A stretch of 64,000 bases of DNA, taken from positions 157,606,792-157,670,791 of the forward strand of contig OZ023266.1 in assembly GCA_964006375.1 (NCBI GenBank), given 5' to 3'. Under the pieces are notes generated by a model, which saw nothing but the letters and a program-made list of their open reading frames with translations, had not been told where the DNA came from and made no database searches. This DNA is from Tillus elongatus (taxonomy: Eukaryota; Arthropoda; Insecta; Coleoptera; Cleridae). Both the position numbers and the translations under genes were made by a program. Positions 32,047 through 43,197 of the stretch are shown here, piece by piece. Position 1 is the first letter of the stretch. Each line of letters opens with the position of its first letter.

Positions 32047-33413
32047 CTCTCAGCTCTCTACTGAATGGAGTCCAGGATAGCGAGTGTAGAAGAGGCAGCA
32101 GCACCCCAAATGTGGGATCAGTATTCGAGGTTTGGTCTTATTTGTGAAGTCTATAAGATATAGAGATTAGCTGGTGAAAAGTATTTGCGAGCCCGGAAAA
32201 GGAAACCTAATTTCTTAGCAGCCGCTTCTGCAATTGATGTGACATGTTGATGCCAATTGAGATTTCGATCCACAGATATGCCAACAAGTGAAAAGAACTC
32301 ATTACTTTGAATTACTCGGTTGTTCATTGTGATGGGTCTAGGGCTGGTGTATCTCTTATGAGAAAGAAAGCAAGACTGAGTTTTGGTGGGGTTGAAATGT
32401 ACAAGATTTCTACTTCCCCAGTCTAATATTCTTTGGAGATCCACCGAGACAGAACCCTCCACGAGTCTGCGATCCTCGTCTAGTTGGGCTAAATAGACGG
32501 GCTTAGAATATTGTATATTTGAGTGGAGGGTGCTGTCGTCCGCGTAACAGTGAACGGGGTTGGATGTGCTAGAGAGGAGGTCATTGATGAGGAGAAGAAA
32601 CAAAGTAGGGGCTAAAGCTGAACCTTGAGAAACTCCTGCATTAATTGGATACAGTTTAGAGGAATGGGCATCCACTACAACAGAAATGCTCCGGTTGGAG
32701 AGGAAATCTGCTGTCCAGGTAGAGAGTATTGGTGGTAGGCCATAGGCCGGGAGTTTATTAAGCAGCGCTGCGTGCCAGACCTGGTCGAATGCTTTGGATA
32801 TGTCTAGAGCGACTATATTGTTCCAATAATGGGTGTCAAAGGAAAGGAGGTCGGCAGTTGATCTGCGCTGACGGAATCCATACTACCTAGCGTGATTTAG
32901 ATTGTGTTTTTCAATAAATTTTAGTAATTCGGTGTTTATATACTTTTTCATCACTTTAAGAGACGACTGAAAGGAGAGAGATAGGCCTGTAGTTGCTAGG
33001 AAGCGCTTTGGATCCTTTCTTGGGGTCGGGTTGTACTGGAGCAGTTTTCCAGTTACTAGGGAATATGCCTCTATTGTAACATGTCTGAAACAGACGAGTC
33101 AGGACAGGAGCAAGTTCTAGTGCGCATTTTTTGAGAATAATTCCTGGGATCTCGTTGAGGCCAGAGGCTTTCCTGGTATTAAGAGAAGAGAGCATCTTTC
33201 GTACCTTTTTAGTTTTGAAAATGATATCCGTCATTTTATGCGCGACATTGGGGACTGTTGGTGGTTGAACATTTGGAGGTGGGTTGAGAGTAGAATTTTC
33301 AGCGAACAGCGAGGCAAAAAGTTCAGCCTTGCCCAGGGCGGTAGCCACAATTTCGTCCCCTGAGACAAGAGGTGGGAACGAACTCTTGCAGAAATTATTC
33401 CCAATAGATTTAG
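32047..33413 (-). pseudogene. LINE family A, copy 3: reverse transcriptase fragment
   Basis: Minus strand: LNFLPRCS, then KMTDIIFKTKKVRKMLSSLN and NYRPISLLSVVS (reverse transcriptase motifs 0-2a). VALDISKAFDQVWHAALLNK (motif A) follows, then GVSQGSALAPTLFLLLINDL (motif B) and VHCYADDSTLHSNIQYS (YADD, motif C), with thumb and NWHQHVTSIA. At least three frame changes. Neither the true 3' end nor the 5' part is present; both borders are internal to the element. Confidence 0.8.
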
Positions 33414-33454
33414 CATAAATATTCGGAATGAAAAATTTAAGAATGACATATTGT
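33414..33454. repeat. 41 bp direct repeat, right copy
   Basis: Partner of 31303-31343; begins exactly where LINE A similarity ends. Confidence 0.85.
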
Positions 33455-33759
33455 GTGAAACAGCTAAATGGATTAAATTCAGTGTCTCAATTGTTTTGCA
33501 TATTCATAAAAAAAAACGAACCACGCAAATTTTAGATTAAAAAATGACATTCTGCAACGTTAAAACGTCACCATTACATCTAACCACCTAAGAGTGACTG
33601 TTGCAATTCCCAAATTTTTACATAAAAAGTGAAGGGTTGAAAGATCTCTTCATTCTCTATACAAAAATGCTATGGTTTTGAAATAAATTGCAGAAATTAA
33701 CAGTAATAAAAAAAAAAGGAATTCATCTGATTGACGAACTTCACTACAACACAGTAAAA
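33455..33759. other. no gene recognised
   Basis: AT-rich DNA without signals. Confidence 0.4.
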
Positions 33760-34250
33760 TAGTGCTGCAAAGTGAAACATAACTTGCACATAGGTCTGTT
33801 AACTTACTCTCTTTAGGAAGACATTCTCGTGAAATAAATTTGCGGTCCATGACTTGACCACAAAGAAAATATTCGTAGTCCTGTACCCATAAACCCCTGA
33901 AACGTCTTATTACTCGATATTTATTGAAAAAATGGCAATTTTCAAGAAATCACCCCTTATTTATCCCCTACCCCATTAAGCGATCTTACCCAAATACCAT
34001 TCGAAGCGTTGCTTTGTCGGGTGCTAAATGGATACTACAAAATTTAAAGATGATATCTTAATTCGTTCTAAAGTTATTACGCCTACTAAGAGACAGACGA
34101 ACAGGACGACAGACCGTCCGACCCACCGACCGACGAATAGACAAAAAAATTTTGTTCCAGAATCTAGTTTTCTATACCTTTTGAGACTTTACGCCGTTTC
34201 AGCAAATTTTTTTTGGTTGAAATTTCTGTGATCGACAATCCACCCCCACA
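33760..34250. repeat. dispersed repeat R1, copy 3
   Basis: GTGCTGCAAAGTGAAACATA through GAAGCGTTGCTTTGTCGGGT and a GACAGACC/CGACCGACG tract; nearly full length, same order as copy 1. Confidence 0.75.
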
Positions 34251-34291
34251 CATTCAACTCCAAATTTAATCAGTACAGATTTTTTTATATT

Positions 34292-35830
34292 TCAGCAACA
34301 CACCACAAGGGCTTACAGCCTAAATACTATCGTACACTGGGGGGCGATAAGTATGAAAGAGGCCACTTGTTAATTCTGGACTTGAAGGTTTGGAGGTTCG
34401 GAGGAGAAGGAAAAACATGAGCCGGCAAGGAATTCCACAACTTGGGACTCCTCGGGACAAAAGAGCGGGCATAACAAGATGTTCTATGTCTGGTGACCTG
34501 GACAGTAAAAGGGTACATTCGCTCTGTTCCCCCGGTAGCTCTGTTGGGGGCAGCAGGTGGAGGAACTATGGAAGAAAGCTCCTCTGAGCAGGGCCCGTGG
34601 AGATAATTATAAAATAGAGAGAGGTCAGCAACTGCACGTCGGTGGACAAGGGATGGCAGCCTTTGGATGTGGGTAGGGTCACCGATGAGACGTATAGCTC
34701 TCTTCTGAATGGAGTCCAGTATAGCGAGTGTAGAAGCGTCAGCGGCACCCAAGATGTAAGAGCACTATTCGAGGTTTGACCTTATTTGTGAAGTATATAA
34801 GGTATAGAGATTAGCTGGTGAAAAGTATTTGCGAGCCCGGAAGAGGAAACCTAATTTCTTAGCAGCCGCTTCTGTAATTGATGTGACATGTGGGTGCCAA
34901 TTGAGATTTCGATCCACAGAACTGCCAACAAGTGAAAAGGACTCATTACTTTAAATAACTTGGTTGTTCATTGTAATGGGTCTAGGGCTGGTGTATCTCT
35001 TATGATATAGAAAGCAAGACTGAGATTTGGTGGAGTTGAATTCTACAAGATTTCTACTTCCCCAGTCTAATATTTTTTGGAGGTCCACAGAAAAAGAACC
35101 CTACATGCGATCCTTATCTAATCGGGCTAAAGAGACAGGTTTAGAATATTGTATAATTAAGTGGAGGGTGCTGTCGTCCGCGTAACTGTGAACTGGGTTG
35201 GATGTGCTTGAGAGGAGGTCATTGATGTGGAAAAGAAACAAAGTAGGCGCTAACGCTGAACCTTGAGGGACTCCTGCATTAATTGGATACAGTTTAGAGG
35301 AATCGCCATCCACGAGAACAGAAATGCTCCGGTTGGAGAGGAAATTTGCTGTCCAGATACAGAGTTTTGGTGGTAGGCCATAGGCCGGAAGTTTATTAAG
35401 CAGCGCTGCGTGCCAGACCTTGTCGAATGCTTTGGATATGTTTAGAGCGATAATCTGGGATTCATTCTGTAGTTCCATAGGCTTGTTCCAAGAATGGGTG
35501 ACAAAGGAAAGGAGGTCGGCAGTTGATCTGCGCTGACGGAATCCATACTGCCTGTCGTGGGTTAGACTGTGTTCTTCAAGAAATTTTAGTAATTCGGTGT
35601 TTATATACTTTTCCATAACTTTAGAGACGACTGAAAGGAGAGAAATAGGCATGTAGTTGCTAGGAAGCGCTTTGGATCTTTTCTTAGGGACGGGTTGTAC
35701 TCGAGCAGTTTTCCAGTTACTAGGGAATATGCCTCTATTGTAAGATGTCTGAGACAGACGAGTCAGGACAGGAGCAAATTCTGGTGCGCATTTTTTGAGA
35801 ACAAAGGAGAGCATTTTGAGAATACCAGAG
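34292..35830 (-). pseudogene. LINE family A, copy 4: reverse transcriptase and C-terminus
   Basis: Minus strand: motif 1-2 region SKALPSNYMPISLLSVVSKV, IALNISKAFDKVWHAALLNK (motif A, with N for D), GVPQGSALAPTLFLFHINDL and VHSYADDSTLHLI (YADD). Then the C-terminus, DLSLFYNYLHGPCSEELSSI, SPKLWNSLPAHVFP and NLQTFKSRINKWPLSYLSPP. The GA site is unexpanded here, showing the ancestral codons. 3' end CAACACACCAC at 34292 after a T-rich run. Confidence 0.82.
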
Positions 35831-35859
35831 GTTTGATGAAATTGGAAGTTTTCTCATAA

Positions 35860-36100
35860 ACAAACCCTAAAATGTTATATTACTGGAGTTATAACGAAAA
35901 AATGTAACTTTTCACCCAATCACCTCCCATTCATTCCCTACCCCCTGTAGCGATTTTACCCAAAAACAATCCCAAGTCTTCGTTTGCCGGGTGCTAACTG
36001 TACACCAAATCTGAAGACAATATCTCAATTCGTTCTAAAGTTATCGTGGCTACAAACAGACGGACATACAAACCGGCAGAGAAAAAAACATTTCGCTGAC
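35860..36100. repeat. dispersed repeat R1, copy 4 (right half)
   Basis: Contains ATTACTGGAGTTATAACG, CCATTCATTCCCTACCCCCT, GCCGGGTGCTAACTGTACACC and ACAGACGGACATACA, parallel to copies 1 and 3. Confidence 0.7.
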
Positions 36101-36740
36101 CTTTTTGGACGGTATTAATTATTTTCTGCGACTATGGCCAATCACCGACGCCAGGGAGCAGTTTCACCTCACTATACTGAAAATTTTGCCGAACCCCTGC
36201 CCTTCTGTAAAGAGGATAGATTCCTATCCTAACGATTCCGTTGTGCCCAACATAGCATGGACACGGGACCGACGGATTTACGCCCCCACCGAAGGACGGA
36301 ACGTCCAAGCGTTCAACTTACTCAAATACCATGCCAGAACCTCGGTTGATGTCAATTTATTACAGTATGTACTGAAAAAGTGAAAGGGGAACCCTGGGAA
36401 TCGAATCCGGTACCCTTTGGTGAGATATCGAACTAAAAAAGTTATCTATCTAAAGTGGCAGAATTTTGTACTAAAGGTCTGATAAATTTGAGCTTTTGGT
36501 CAAAATCATCCCAGAAGAAGTGAGTAATTATTTTGTTTAAACTTTTAATATTCTCAGTTGGTCAACATCACTACTTTAACTGATTGGGAAAAAAGTAATA
36601 TCAGGAAAAGCCTATTCGAAATCTTTATTTAAAATTATACAATTTTAACCTCAACTTTAAATTATCAGCTTGATCATGAACAGCTTTTCTTTAAGTAATT
36701 AAAACTGATACTATTTTGGAAGGGGGGTCGGGGCAAAGTG
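36101..36740. other. unidentified repeat; tRNA-B-box-like phrase
   Basis: A plus-strand frame at 36105-36383 reads LRLWPITDAREQFHLT. A related RLWPITNANEEF occurs at about 59365, so this is some repeated coding or structured sequence that I do not recognise. On the minus strand near 36405, GGATTCGATTCCC resembles an RNA polymerase III B box, without a convincing A box. The rest is AT-rich. Confidence 0.3.
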
Positions 36741-37530
36741 CTTGTTTTATTATCTGCAACCGGTTTCGCCCTTTACAGCATCATCAAGCAGGAAAAAAGT
36801 ATTTTGTTTGACAATGTCGTAAAAGGTGAAATAAGTTGCAGGGCGAAAAGCAAACGCTTGTGCAGCCACGAGGAAGTCTTTCATCTGTATTTTAATTGCT
36901 AAGTAGTTTTTGTGGTTATTTCTAAATAAAATTTGTGTTGCTTGTTTTATTATCTGCAACCGGTTTCGCCCTTTACAGCATCATCAAGCAGGAAAAAAGT
37001 ATTTCGTTTGACAATGTCGTAAAAGGTGAAAGAAGTTTAAGGGCGAAAAGCAAGCACTTGTGAAGCCACGAGGAAGTCTTTCATCTGTATTTTAATTGCT
37101 AAGTAGTTTTTGTGGTTATTTCTAAATAAAATTTGTGTTCCTTGTTTTAATATCTGCAACCGGTTTTGCCCTTTACAGCATCATCAAGCAGGAAAAAATA
37201 TGTCGTTTGACAATGTCGTAAAAGGTGAAAGAAGTTGCAGGGCGAAAAGCAAACGCTTGTACAGCCACGAGGAAGTCTTTCATCTGTATTTTAATTGCTA
37301 AGTAGTTTTTGTGGTTATTTCTAAATAAAATTTGTGTTGCTTGTTTTATTATCTGCAACCGGTTTCGCCCTTTACAGCATCATCAAGCAGGAAAAAAGTA
37401 TTTCGTTTGACAATGTCGTAAAAGGTGAAAGAAGTTGCAGGGCAAAAAGCAAACGCTTGTGCAGCCACGAGGAAGTCTTTCATCTGTATTTTAATTGCTA
37501 AGTAGTTTTTGTGGTTATTTCTAAATAACA
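36741..37530. repeat. tandem array, four units of about 200 bp, each with a hammerhead-like motif
   Basis: Units begin CTTGTTTTATTATCTGCAAC at 36741, 36941, 37141 and 37340. They are about 95% identical and the array ends near 37530 in CTAAATAAC. Each unit holds one hammerhead-like motif on the minus strand at a fixed position. No coding capacity. Confidence 0.92.
36753..37391 (-). ncRNA. four hammerhead-like motifs (36753-36792, 36953-36992, 37153-37192, 37352-37391)
   Basis: On the minus strand each reads CCUGC, UUGAUGA, UGCUGUAAAGGGC, GAAA, CCGGUU, GCAGAU. Stem I CUGC/GCAG abuts the core and the cleavage position exactly. Stem III ACCGGU is a palindrome. The first core base is U where C is expected, so activity is doubtful unless tolerated. 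In the third unit GAAA has become CAAA (plus strand GGTTTTGCC). Tandem self-cleaving units are known in some insect and other animal satellites. Confidence 0.55.
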
Positions 37531-38293
37531 TTTTAACCTTTCTTTCTTACCGTGAACTGTGTGGCTTATATTAATGTCTACTATATTGCTAAACAATGTA
37601 GATTTCATTCAACTAAGTATAACATAATGTGTCTAGTAACAGATGTTCCCGTATTTATAGCAAATATCAACCATGAAATATCGTTGCAATTTATTTCGTT
37701 ATAAGAATCAAGCATATGATGCAAATGCCACAATAACAGAAAACACTTTCAGTTGCAGAAATCTAAATATACATTTTCTACTTAACATTTAGTGAACTAG
37801 TTCACAAGATTTATAATATTTAGTACAGAAAAGTGAGAAAAGAAGTGTAAGTAGATTAGAAGTTGCTCTAATGAACTTGCGATTTTATGGTAAGTACGTA
37901 AATTAACTAGGAGGTTAATTAAAATAACTGGTGCATGTGTCGGGACGTTAATTACACTTGTGCAATTAAAATTTAGGTCTATTTACAAGTCTGTGCAAAA
38001 AGGTTGCATTGATGGAAACTAATGAAGTAACTGGTATGTCAGTAATGCTTAAATTATATACTGCGATTGACATATACACAAAAAATCATTGAGTTTTAAA
38101 TGGTCAATTCTCGGGAGGCTGCTATTTATTAAATTAAAAGAATTAATAATATAGTTCACTCGCATTCCACTTACAGGATCCTCAACACCAAACTTTTTTG
38201 TTCACACTTTTGCTGCAAAGTTACTCATTTACACAACTAAAATTTGGGTAATCTCGTAGATTATCTTGATTTTTTTTGGCCTAGAACCAGCCC
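37531..38293. other. no gene recognised
   Basis: AT-rich DNA between the array and the hAT element. Confidence 0.4.
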
Positions 38294-38301
38294 TGCGTGC
38301 A

Positions 38302-38465
38302 TAGGGGTTGACAAGACAAGAATTCTTGTCTTGATAATAACTTCTTGTCTTGTCTTGGGGAAAAATCAAGAAATCTTAAAAAATCTTGTCTTGACGTTTT
38401 CTTGACATCTTATATCTCGTCTTGACTCAAGAAATTTCAAGATCTTGAAATTTCTTGATTGACCG
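38302..38465. repeat. hAT left subterminal TTGTCTTG cluster
   Basis: At least seven copies of CTTGTCTTG, TTGACNT or their complements. Matched by the cluster at 40625-40790. Confidence 0.8.
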
Positions 38466-38743
38466 GTGACACCGTACATGGTGATTCCCCGCCGGCGAAC
38501 TTTTTATTGCGTTGCGTGCTAACACGGCAATCTGGTGGTTCCCGATCTTTATTTGTTTTCTGACAAACGGGTTTTCGGGGTCAAGAAACTCATTTTTATT
38601 ATCTCTTTCTTTCTATTAATAATAATTTATAGGATGCCCGAGTTGATCTGGTTTAAAATATAGGTATTGAATTTACTCAGAAGTTTATTTTACAACTGGT
38701 AACAATCTATAGGACTTACTCGTATAAACATGTCCTTATTTTC

Positions 38744-40440
38744 AGGTAATAGTTAATCCCTTAAACAAAGAAGTTGTTGACGAACTGTTCATAGAATTTA
38801 TTACGAAAAAGTATCTGCCATTTAATTTCCTTGAAGATGATGTTACCAAAAATCTATTTTCATATTTAAATCCAGAAGTGGCTCTACCTAGTAGTAATAC
38901 CTTAAAAAGAAAAATTATACATAAATATGAGGTAATGAAGAATTCTGTAACGAGTTTTCTGAAAGCAAGTGGATCCAAAATTTCGTTGACTATTGATGGG
39001 TGGTCATCTATTGGTATGAAGGGCTACTATGGCCTTACAGCTCACTTTATGGACATAAATTGAAATATTCAGTCAATTGTTTTAGACTTTGTGCCTGCTG
39101 AGGGAAGCCACACAGGTGCATCTGGTGCAAACATTCTCTCTCTCTTGAGGTGCTAAAATCTTATGATATGCTGGACTGCATTCAAGGTGTGACAACTGAT
39201 AATGCGGCTGTTAACTTTACAATGATGCGTTCTTTGGAAACTTTAGTTCCCGGTTTTGACCACAAAAATAAGCATTTTGTATGTTTCGCACATATTCTAA
39301 ACGTAGCTGTCCAGGATTTTATGAAAGTTGTTGAACCAAGTAGAAACAGTTTAGACATCTAAAAGGATTTGGAGTATTTGGAGAATCAGATCGAAGCAGA
39401 AAATGATATAAATGATACTGATTTAGATTTCAAATCCCCTGTAAGTAAAATTAGATACCTTGTAAAAAAAAGAATCAAAAACTCAGAGCAAATGCAACTT
39501 AAACTTAACAGTGCTTGCGAGGCCGTAAACTGTAAGATGACTATGCCAAAATTAGATGTACCTACAAGATGGCATTCGACTTTTGAGATGCTAACATGGG
39601 GTTTAAGTGTGAAAAATGTTTTAACTATATTTTGCGATAACATCGAAAATTTAAATAATTGTAAGATATCAGATAAAGAATGGGTTCTGATCAGTAAATT
39701 ATGTCAGTGTCTGAGAAGCTTCAAAACACTTTCTTTAATACTCGAAGGGGAAAATATAGCACACTCCCATTGGTGGTAATTGGAATAAATTTACTTTTCG
39801 ACAAACTAGAAATATGGGCTCATGAACTTGATAATAAAGTTGATAGAGACTCTACCGATGAGATAATAATTTACTGCATTCAAGCTGCGAGAAACACTAT
39901 AACAAAACTAATTGGTTATACTGTATAGTTCTTATTTTGGATCCTCGACATAAAGTCGAAGCATTTTCCTCTTCTTCATGGGGAAAGCATCTACAATCAG
40001 AGGCACTTTGAAGAAATATTTAAAGCTAGCTACTTTAATAAATCCACCGAGAATGATCTACAGGATCCAATACCAGAATCAGCACTGAGTCTTTAAAAGG
40101 AAGATAACGAATTTGATTTTGATATTACTCACCTATTTAAGAAAGCTAATAATGATAACTCAGAATCTTGGAAGTATGAAATTGAAAAATACTTAAATGA
40201 GCGTAGGACAGAAAATTCTGAGAATATACTTGATTGGTGGAGAAGACACGAAAATGTCTACCCGTCGTTATCAAAAATGGCCAAGGATTTTCTCCGAACG
40301 CCAGCAACATCTCTACCTGCGGAAAGGCTATTTTCATGAGCAGCTTTAACAATAACAAAGCCAAGAAATCGGCTAGGCGTCGACTATATAAGAAGTCTTA
40401 TGTGCCTCAATTCATGGCTTATGAATTCCGATTTAAAAAT
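38744..40440 (+). pseudogene. hAT transposase, zinc-finger-BED type, broken
   Basis: The plus strand reads NPLNKEVVDELFIEFITKKY, ISLTIDGWSSIGMKGYYGLT (catalytic-domain D), VTTDNAAVNF (second D region), VCFAHILNVAVQDFMKVV and PKLDVPTRWHSTFEMLTW. The C-terminal dimerisation domain follows: ENILDWWRRHENVYPSLSKM, TPATSLPAERLFS, a stop, then TITKPRNRLG. At least four in-frame stops (near 39061, 39154, 39361, 40095) and frameshifts at about 39770 and 39928 make it inactive. The N-terminal BED finger is missing or unrecognisable. Confidence 0.88.
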
Positions 40441-40624
40441 GTGTTAAATTTGATATTTAAAGTCAAGTATGCAATTTTAATTTCAACAGGATTATCATTT
40501 ATTGTTTTTAATTTACATTTTTGTGAATCGTTGTAGCAAAAAATGTGTTCAATAAATTAAAATAATATGTTATGTTATGTTATGTTAAAATATGTTATCT
40601 TTTTCACAAATAAATACGTATTAG

Positions 40625-40790
40625 CGTTTTCATTGTTAGTCAAGATATTTTAAGATTTCTTGTTTTCTTGACAAGAAATGTTGGTATTGACATAAAATTT
40701 CTTGTCTTGTCTTGAAATCTAGAATTATTTCTTGTCTTGATCTTGTCTTGATTTCAAGACAAGATCTTGAAATTTTCAAGAATTTGGCGA
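40625..40790. repeat. hAT right subterminal TTGTCTTG cluster
   Basis: Dense TTGTCTTG, TCTTGACAAG and TCAAGACAAGATC phrases, inverted relative to the left cluster. Confidence 0.8.
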
Positions 40791-40819
40791 CCCCTATGCG
40801 TGCATAAACCGAAAACTTA

Positions 40820-41390
40820 TTGCTGTGGTTTCACTTCCCAAAAAAGTTACGAGTCCTGGAGCGAAGAAAGGTGCTGAGAGGCAAAGAAAATATAAATGCA
40901 AAATTGAGAATAGAAGCTTATAGAAGGCCAAGAGACGGAATAAGCCAACCGCCTCCGCCCACCAATGACCCCCCCCCCCCCTTCCGCGAAATAACCCAAT
41001 TCACTCAATTAAAACGCTGGGGGGCGGGTGTAACCACATTGCATGCATCCTCGCAAAAGTCATGGAGAATATTTCTGGAAAAAACGAGGGTTAGGCCAAG
41101 TGGTGAGTTAGGTGCTTGGACTTCTGCGGGGGTGCATTAGGATGCGATTATTTAAGTGAGAAAAAGTGACATTTTCGGGGAGAAATAGGGGAGGGGTTAG
41201 ATGGATGGTTGGAGGGCGAAGGCGGTTGGTAGGGGTTTTCCTCTTTCCTTGGGGTTGTATAAGGTGCTCTTTTCACATTTTGAATTTATATTTCCTATTA
41301 ATGTTCTTCCTCAGCTTGCACTAATTTTCGGTCCGGATCTCGCAAGAGGTTTCCTAATAATCCGAAATCTCACATGGCATTTCAAAGGCT
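40820..41390. mobile_element. foldback-related repeat, degraded copy of F1
   Basis: Shares with F1 ends the order TTACGAGTCCTGGAGCGAA (compare TTACGGGACCAGAAGTGAA), GGTGCTGAGAGGCAAAGAAA and AAATGCAAAA. The opposite end (CTTTCC...TAAGGTGCTC) is the complement. A poly-C run occurs at 40970-40981. No coding capacity. Confidence 0.5.
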
Positions 41391-41399
41391 GAAAGCCAG

Positions 41400-42420
41400 G
41401 TGTCGTACTACTGGCAGTTTAAAATCAAAACCACGAGTTCAGAAGAGAACTAAAACTGAAAATAGTGCAGTTGGCGTTTTAGAAGTATGCGGTAGCTGTT
41501 GACCCGCATGTAAATACCAGGCGGCTTGCTAGAGATGCTGGATTGAGTCAAAAATAAGTTGTGAGCATACTGTACTTGTACAAAACTTATCCACATCACA
41601 TTACACTCCCCCAAGAGCTGTAAGGACAAGATTTTGAACATTGAAATTGTGTTACCAGACAATTATCCAAAGAAAGAACAAGTTCCCAAAAAATGTTATA
41701 TTTTCTAGCATTTTAAGTTATTCCTTATCAGTAGAAATTTAATTTCTTTCTCTCTCTTTGTTTGTTTCTTTAAGGTAAATAGATACAATATGCACTACCG
41801 TGCGGCGGATAATCCCCAATGGATAAAAACTCTACAAAATCATCATCCATGGTCAATTAATGTCTGGTGTGGTATAATCGGGGATAAATTTATTGGTCCG
41901 CATTTCTTCAAGGACATTTATATGGAGAAATGTACTCTATTTTTTTAAGAAACCAATTACGTCAATTATTAAAGCAAAACATAAACCCAGATATGTGATT
42001 TCAACAGGATGGAGCTCCACCCGATTATGCAATGCAGGCCCGTAATCATTTGGAGGAAGTATTTGAAAACAAGTGGATTGGTCGAGTAGGCCAACTGGCC
42101 TGCTAGGTCCCCAAATTTGACTCCCCTTGGTTATTTCTTTGGGGGTTTGAGGACAAAGTAATGGCGATTGCACCTACAACCTTAGATGATATGAAAAGCG
42201 TTGCCTTCTCATTACTGGCACCTGAAATTTGGCAGTATGTATGGGATTCACTTAGCAAAAGAGTGAGAAGTGTTTGGAGGTTGACGGGGGACATATCGAA
42301 AAATTTCTCACGCATCACACGATAAATAGGTTGAAATTTAATTGTTGATACATTTTTTTACTTTTAACCTAATAAATCATAGTTCCGTAACGCAAAGAGC
42401 AAATGAAAAATGTCTGCACA
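41400..42420 (+). pseudogene. mariner-like transposase B, left copy
   Basis: The plus strand reads a helix-turn-helix remnant (TRRLARDAGLSQK, LYKTYPHHITLPQEL), then NRYNMHYRAADNPQWIKTLQ, HHPWSINVWCGIIGDKFIGP and, after frameshifts, the QQDGAPPDYAMQARNHLEEV segment (second D) and LTPLGYF. Between QEL and VNRYNMHY lies about 170 bp ending in a pyrimidine-rich TTTGTTTCTTTAAG, replacing the first catalytic D. It could be an intron or an insertion-deletion. The inverted relative at 45413-47253 shares it. Confidence 0.75.
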
Positions 42421-43197
42421 TACAGGGTGATTCACCAAACCGTTGGTTAGAATCTTTTGTACTTGTAATCGGAATTTCGATTTGAAAATTTCAGGGTAGG
42501 CCTAGTCAAGGCTGAGCTCTCAGGCTAAAATATCTCCCAGATGGCGGCACATCCGGTTTTACCGGAACTGCTCTCAACTCGATTTTTTTCAAATATAACA
42601 TTCCATATATTATTCCATTTTCAGATTCAGCGCTGAATTCTACGTCAACTTTTCTGAGGTTACTACAATCCCAAATATTGCCGTTTCAGAGTTATTCGCA
42701 AATTGACGAAATATTTTAGGGATAAATCCCACCACATGAATTAAGGTATCTATGGGTGGAAAACAACGTATGATATGAAATTTTCTGGGGGTCATAGAAA
42801 AAGGTCGCTTTATCTATTCAAATGAAAATTTTCCTCAAATTACGTACAAGGTGTTCAGAAATTGACCTCAAATTTGGTGATGCAAAATCTGAAAAAAAAT
42901 TGAAATTTTCAAATGGGACATCCTGCATTTTATAACGATATTCGATAGGAAACTTAATGTCTATGGAAGTGTATTAGGTTTTCCTATACCTATCTAGTAC
43001 GATTTCCGAATAAACAGATATTTGCTGACTTTCAACAAACTTCCAAGAAGTTGGCCATGGAAAAAAATTGCAACAATTTTTAGTTGTCAAGTTAATTAAT
43101 ATTTGTGGTTGATCTTCAATATTGTTGTACAAAATGAGTAGTCATTTGTGTGGTTATACAAATCCTGTTACTTTAGATTTATTTTACATTCACGGGG

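Larger units (their letters stand above)
38302..40796 (+). mobile_element. hAT-superfamily DNA transposon with 8 bp target duplication
   Basis: TAGGGGTTGAC...GCGACCCCTA termini, flanked by TGCGTGCA at 38294-38301 and 40797-40804. An 8 bp duplication is diagnostic of hAT. About 180 bp at each end is packed with TTGTCTTG and CAAGACAAG phrases in both orientations, presumably subterminal transposase-binding sites. The transposase inside is broken. Confidence 0.92.

Noticed and set aside
36395..36440. tRNA gene on the minus strand
   Set aside because: Only a B-box-like GGATTCGATTCCC is present; no A box or cloverleaf found by eye.
36741..37531. Repeated 60-70 codon frames (RNNHKNYLAIKIQMKDFLVAA)
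   Set aside because: Same frame in each satellite unit; a repeat translation, not a gene family.
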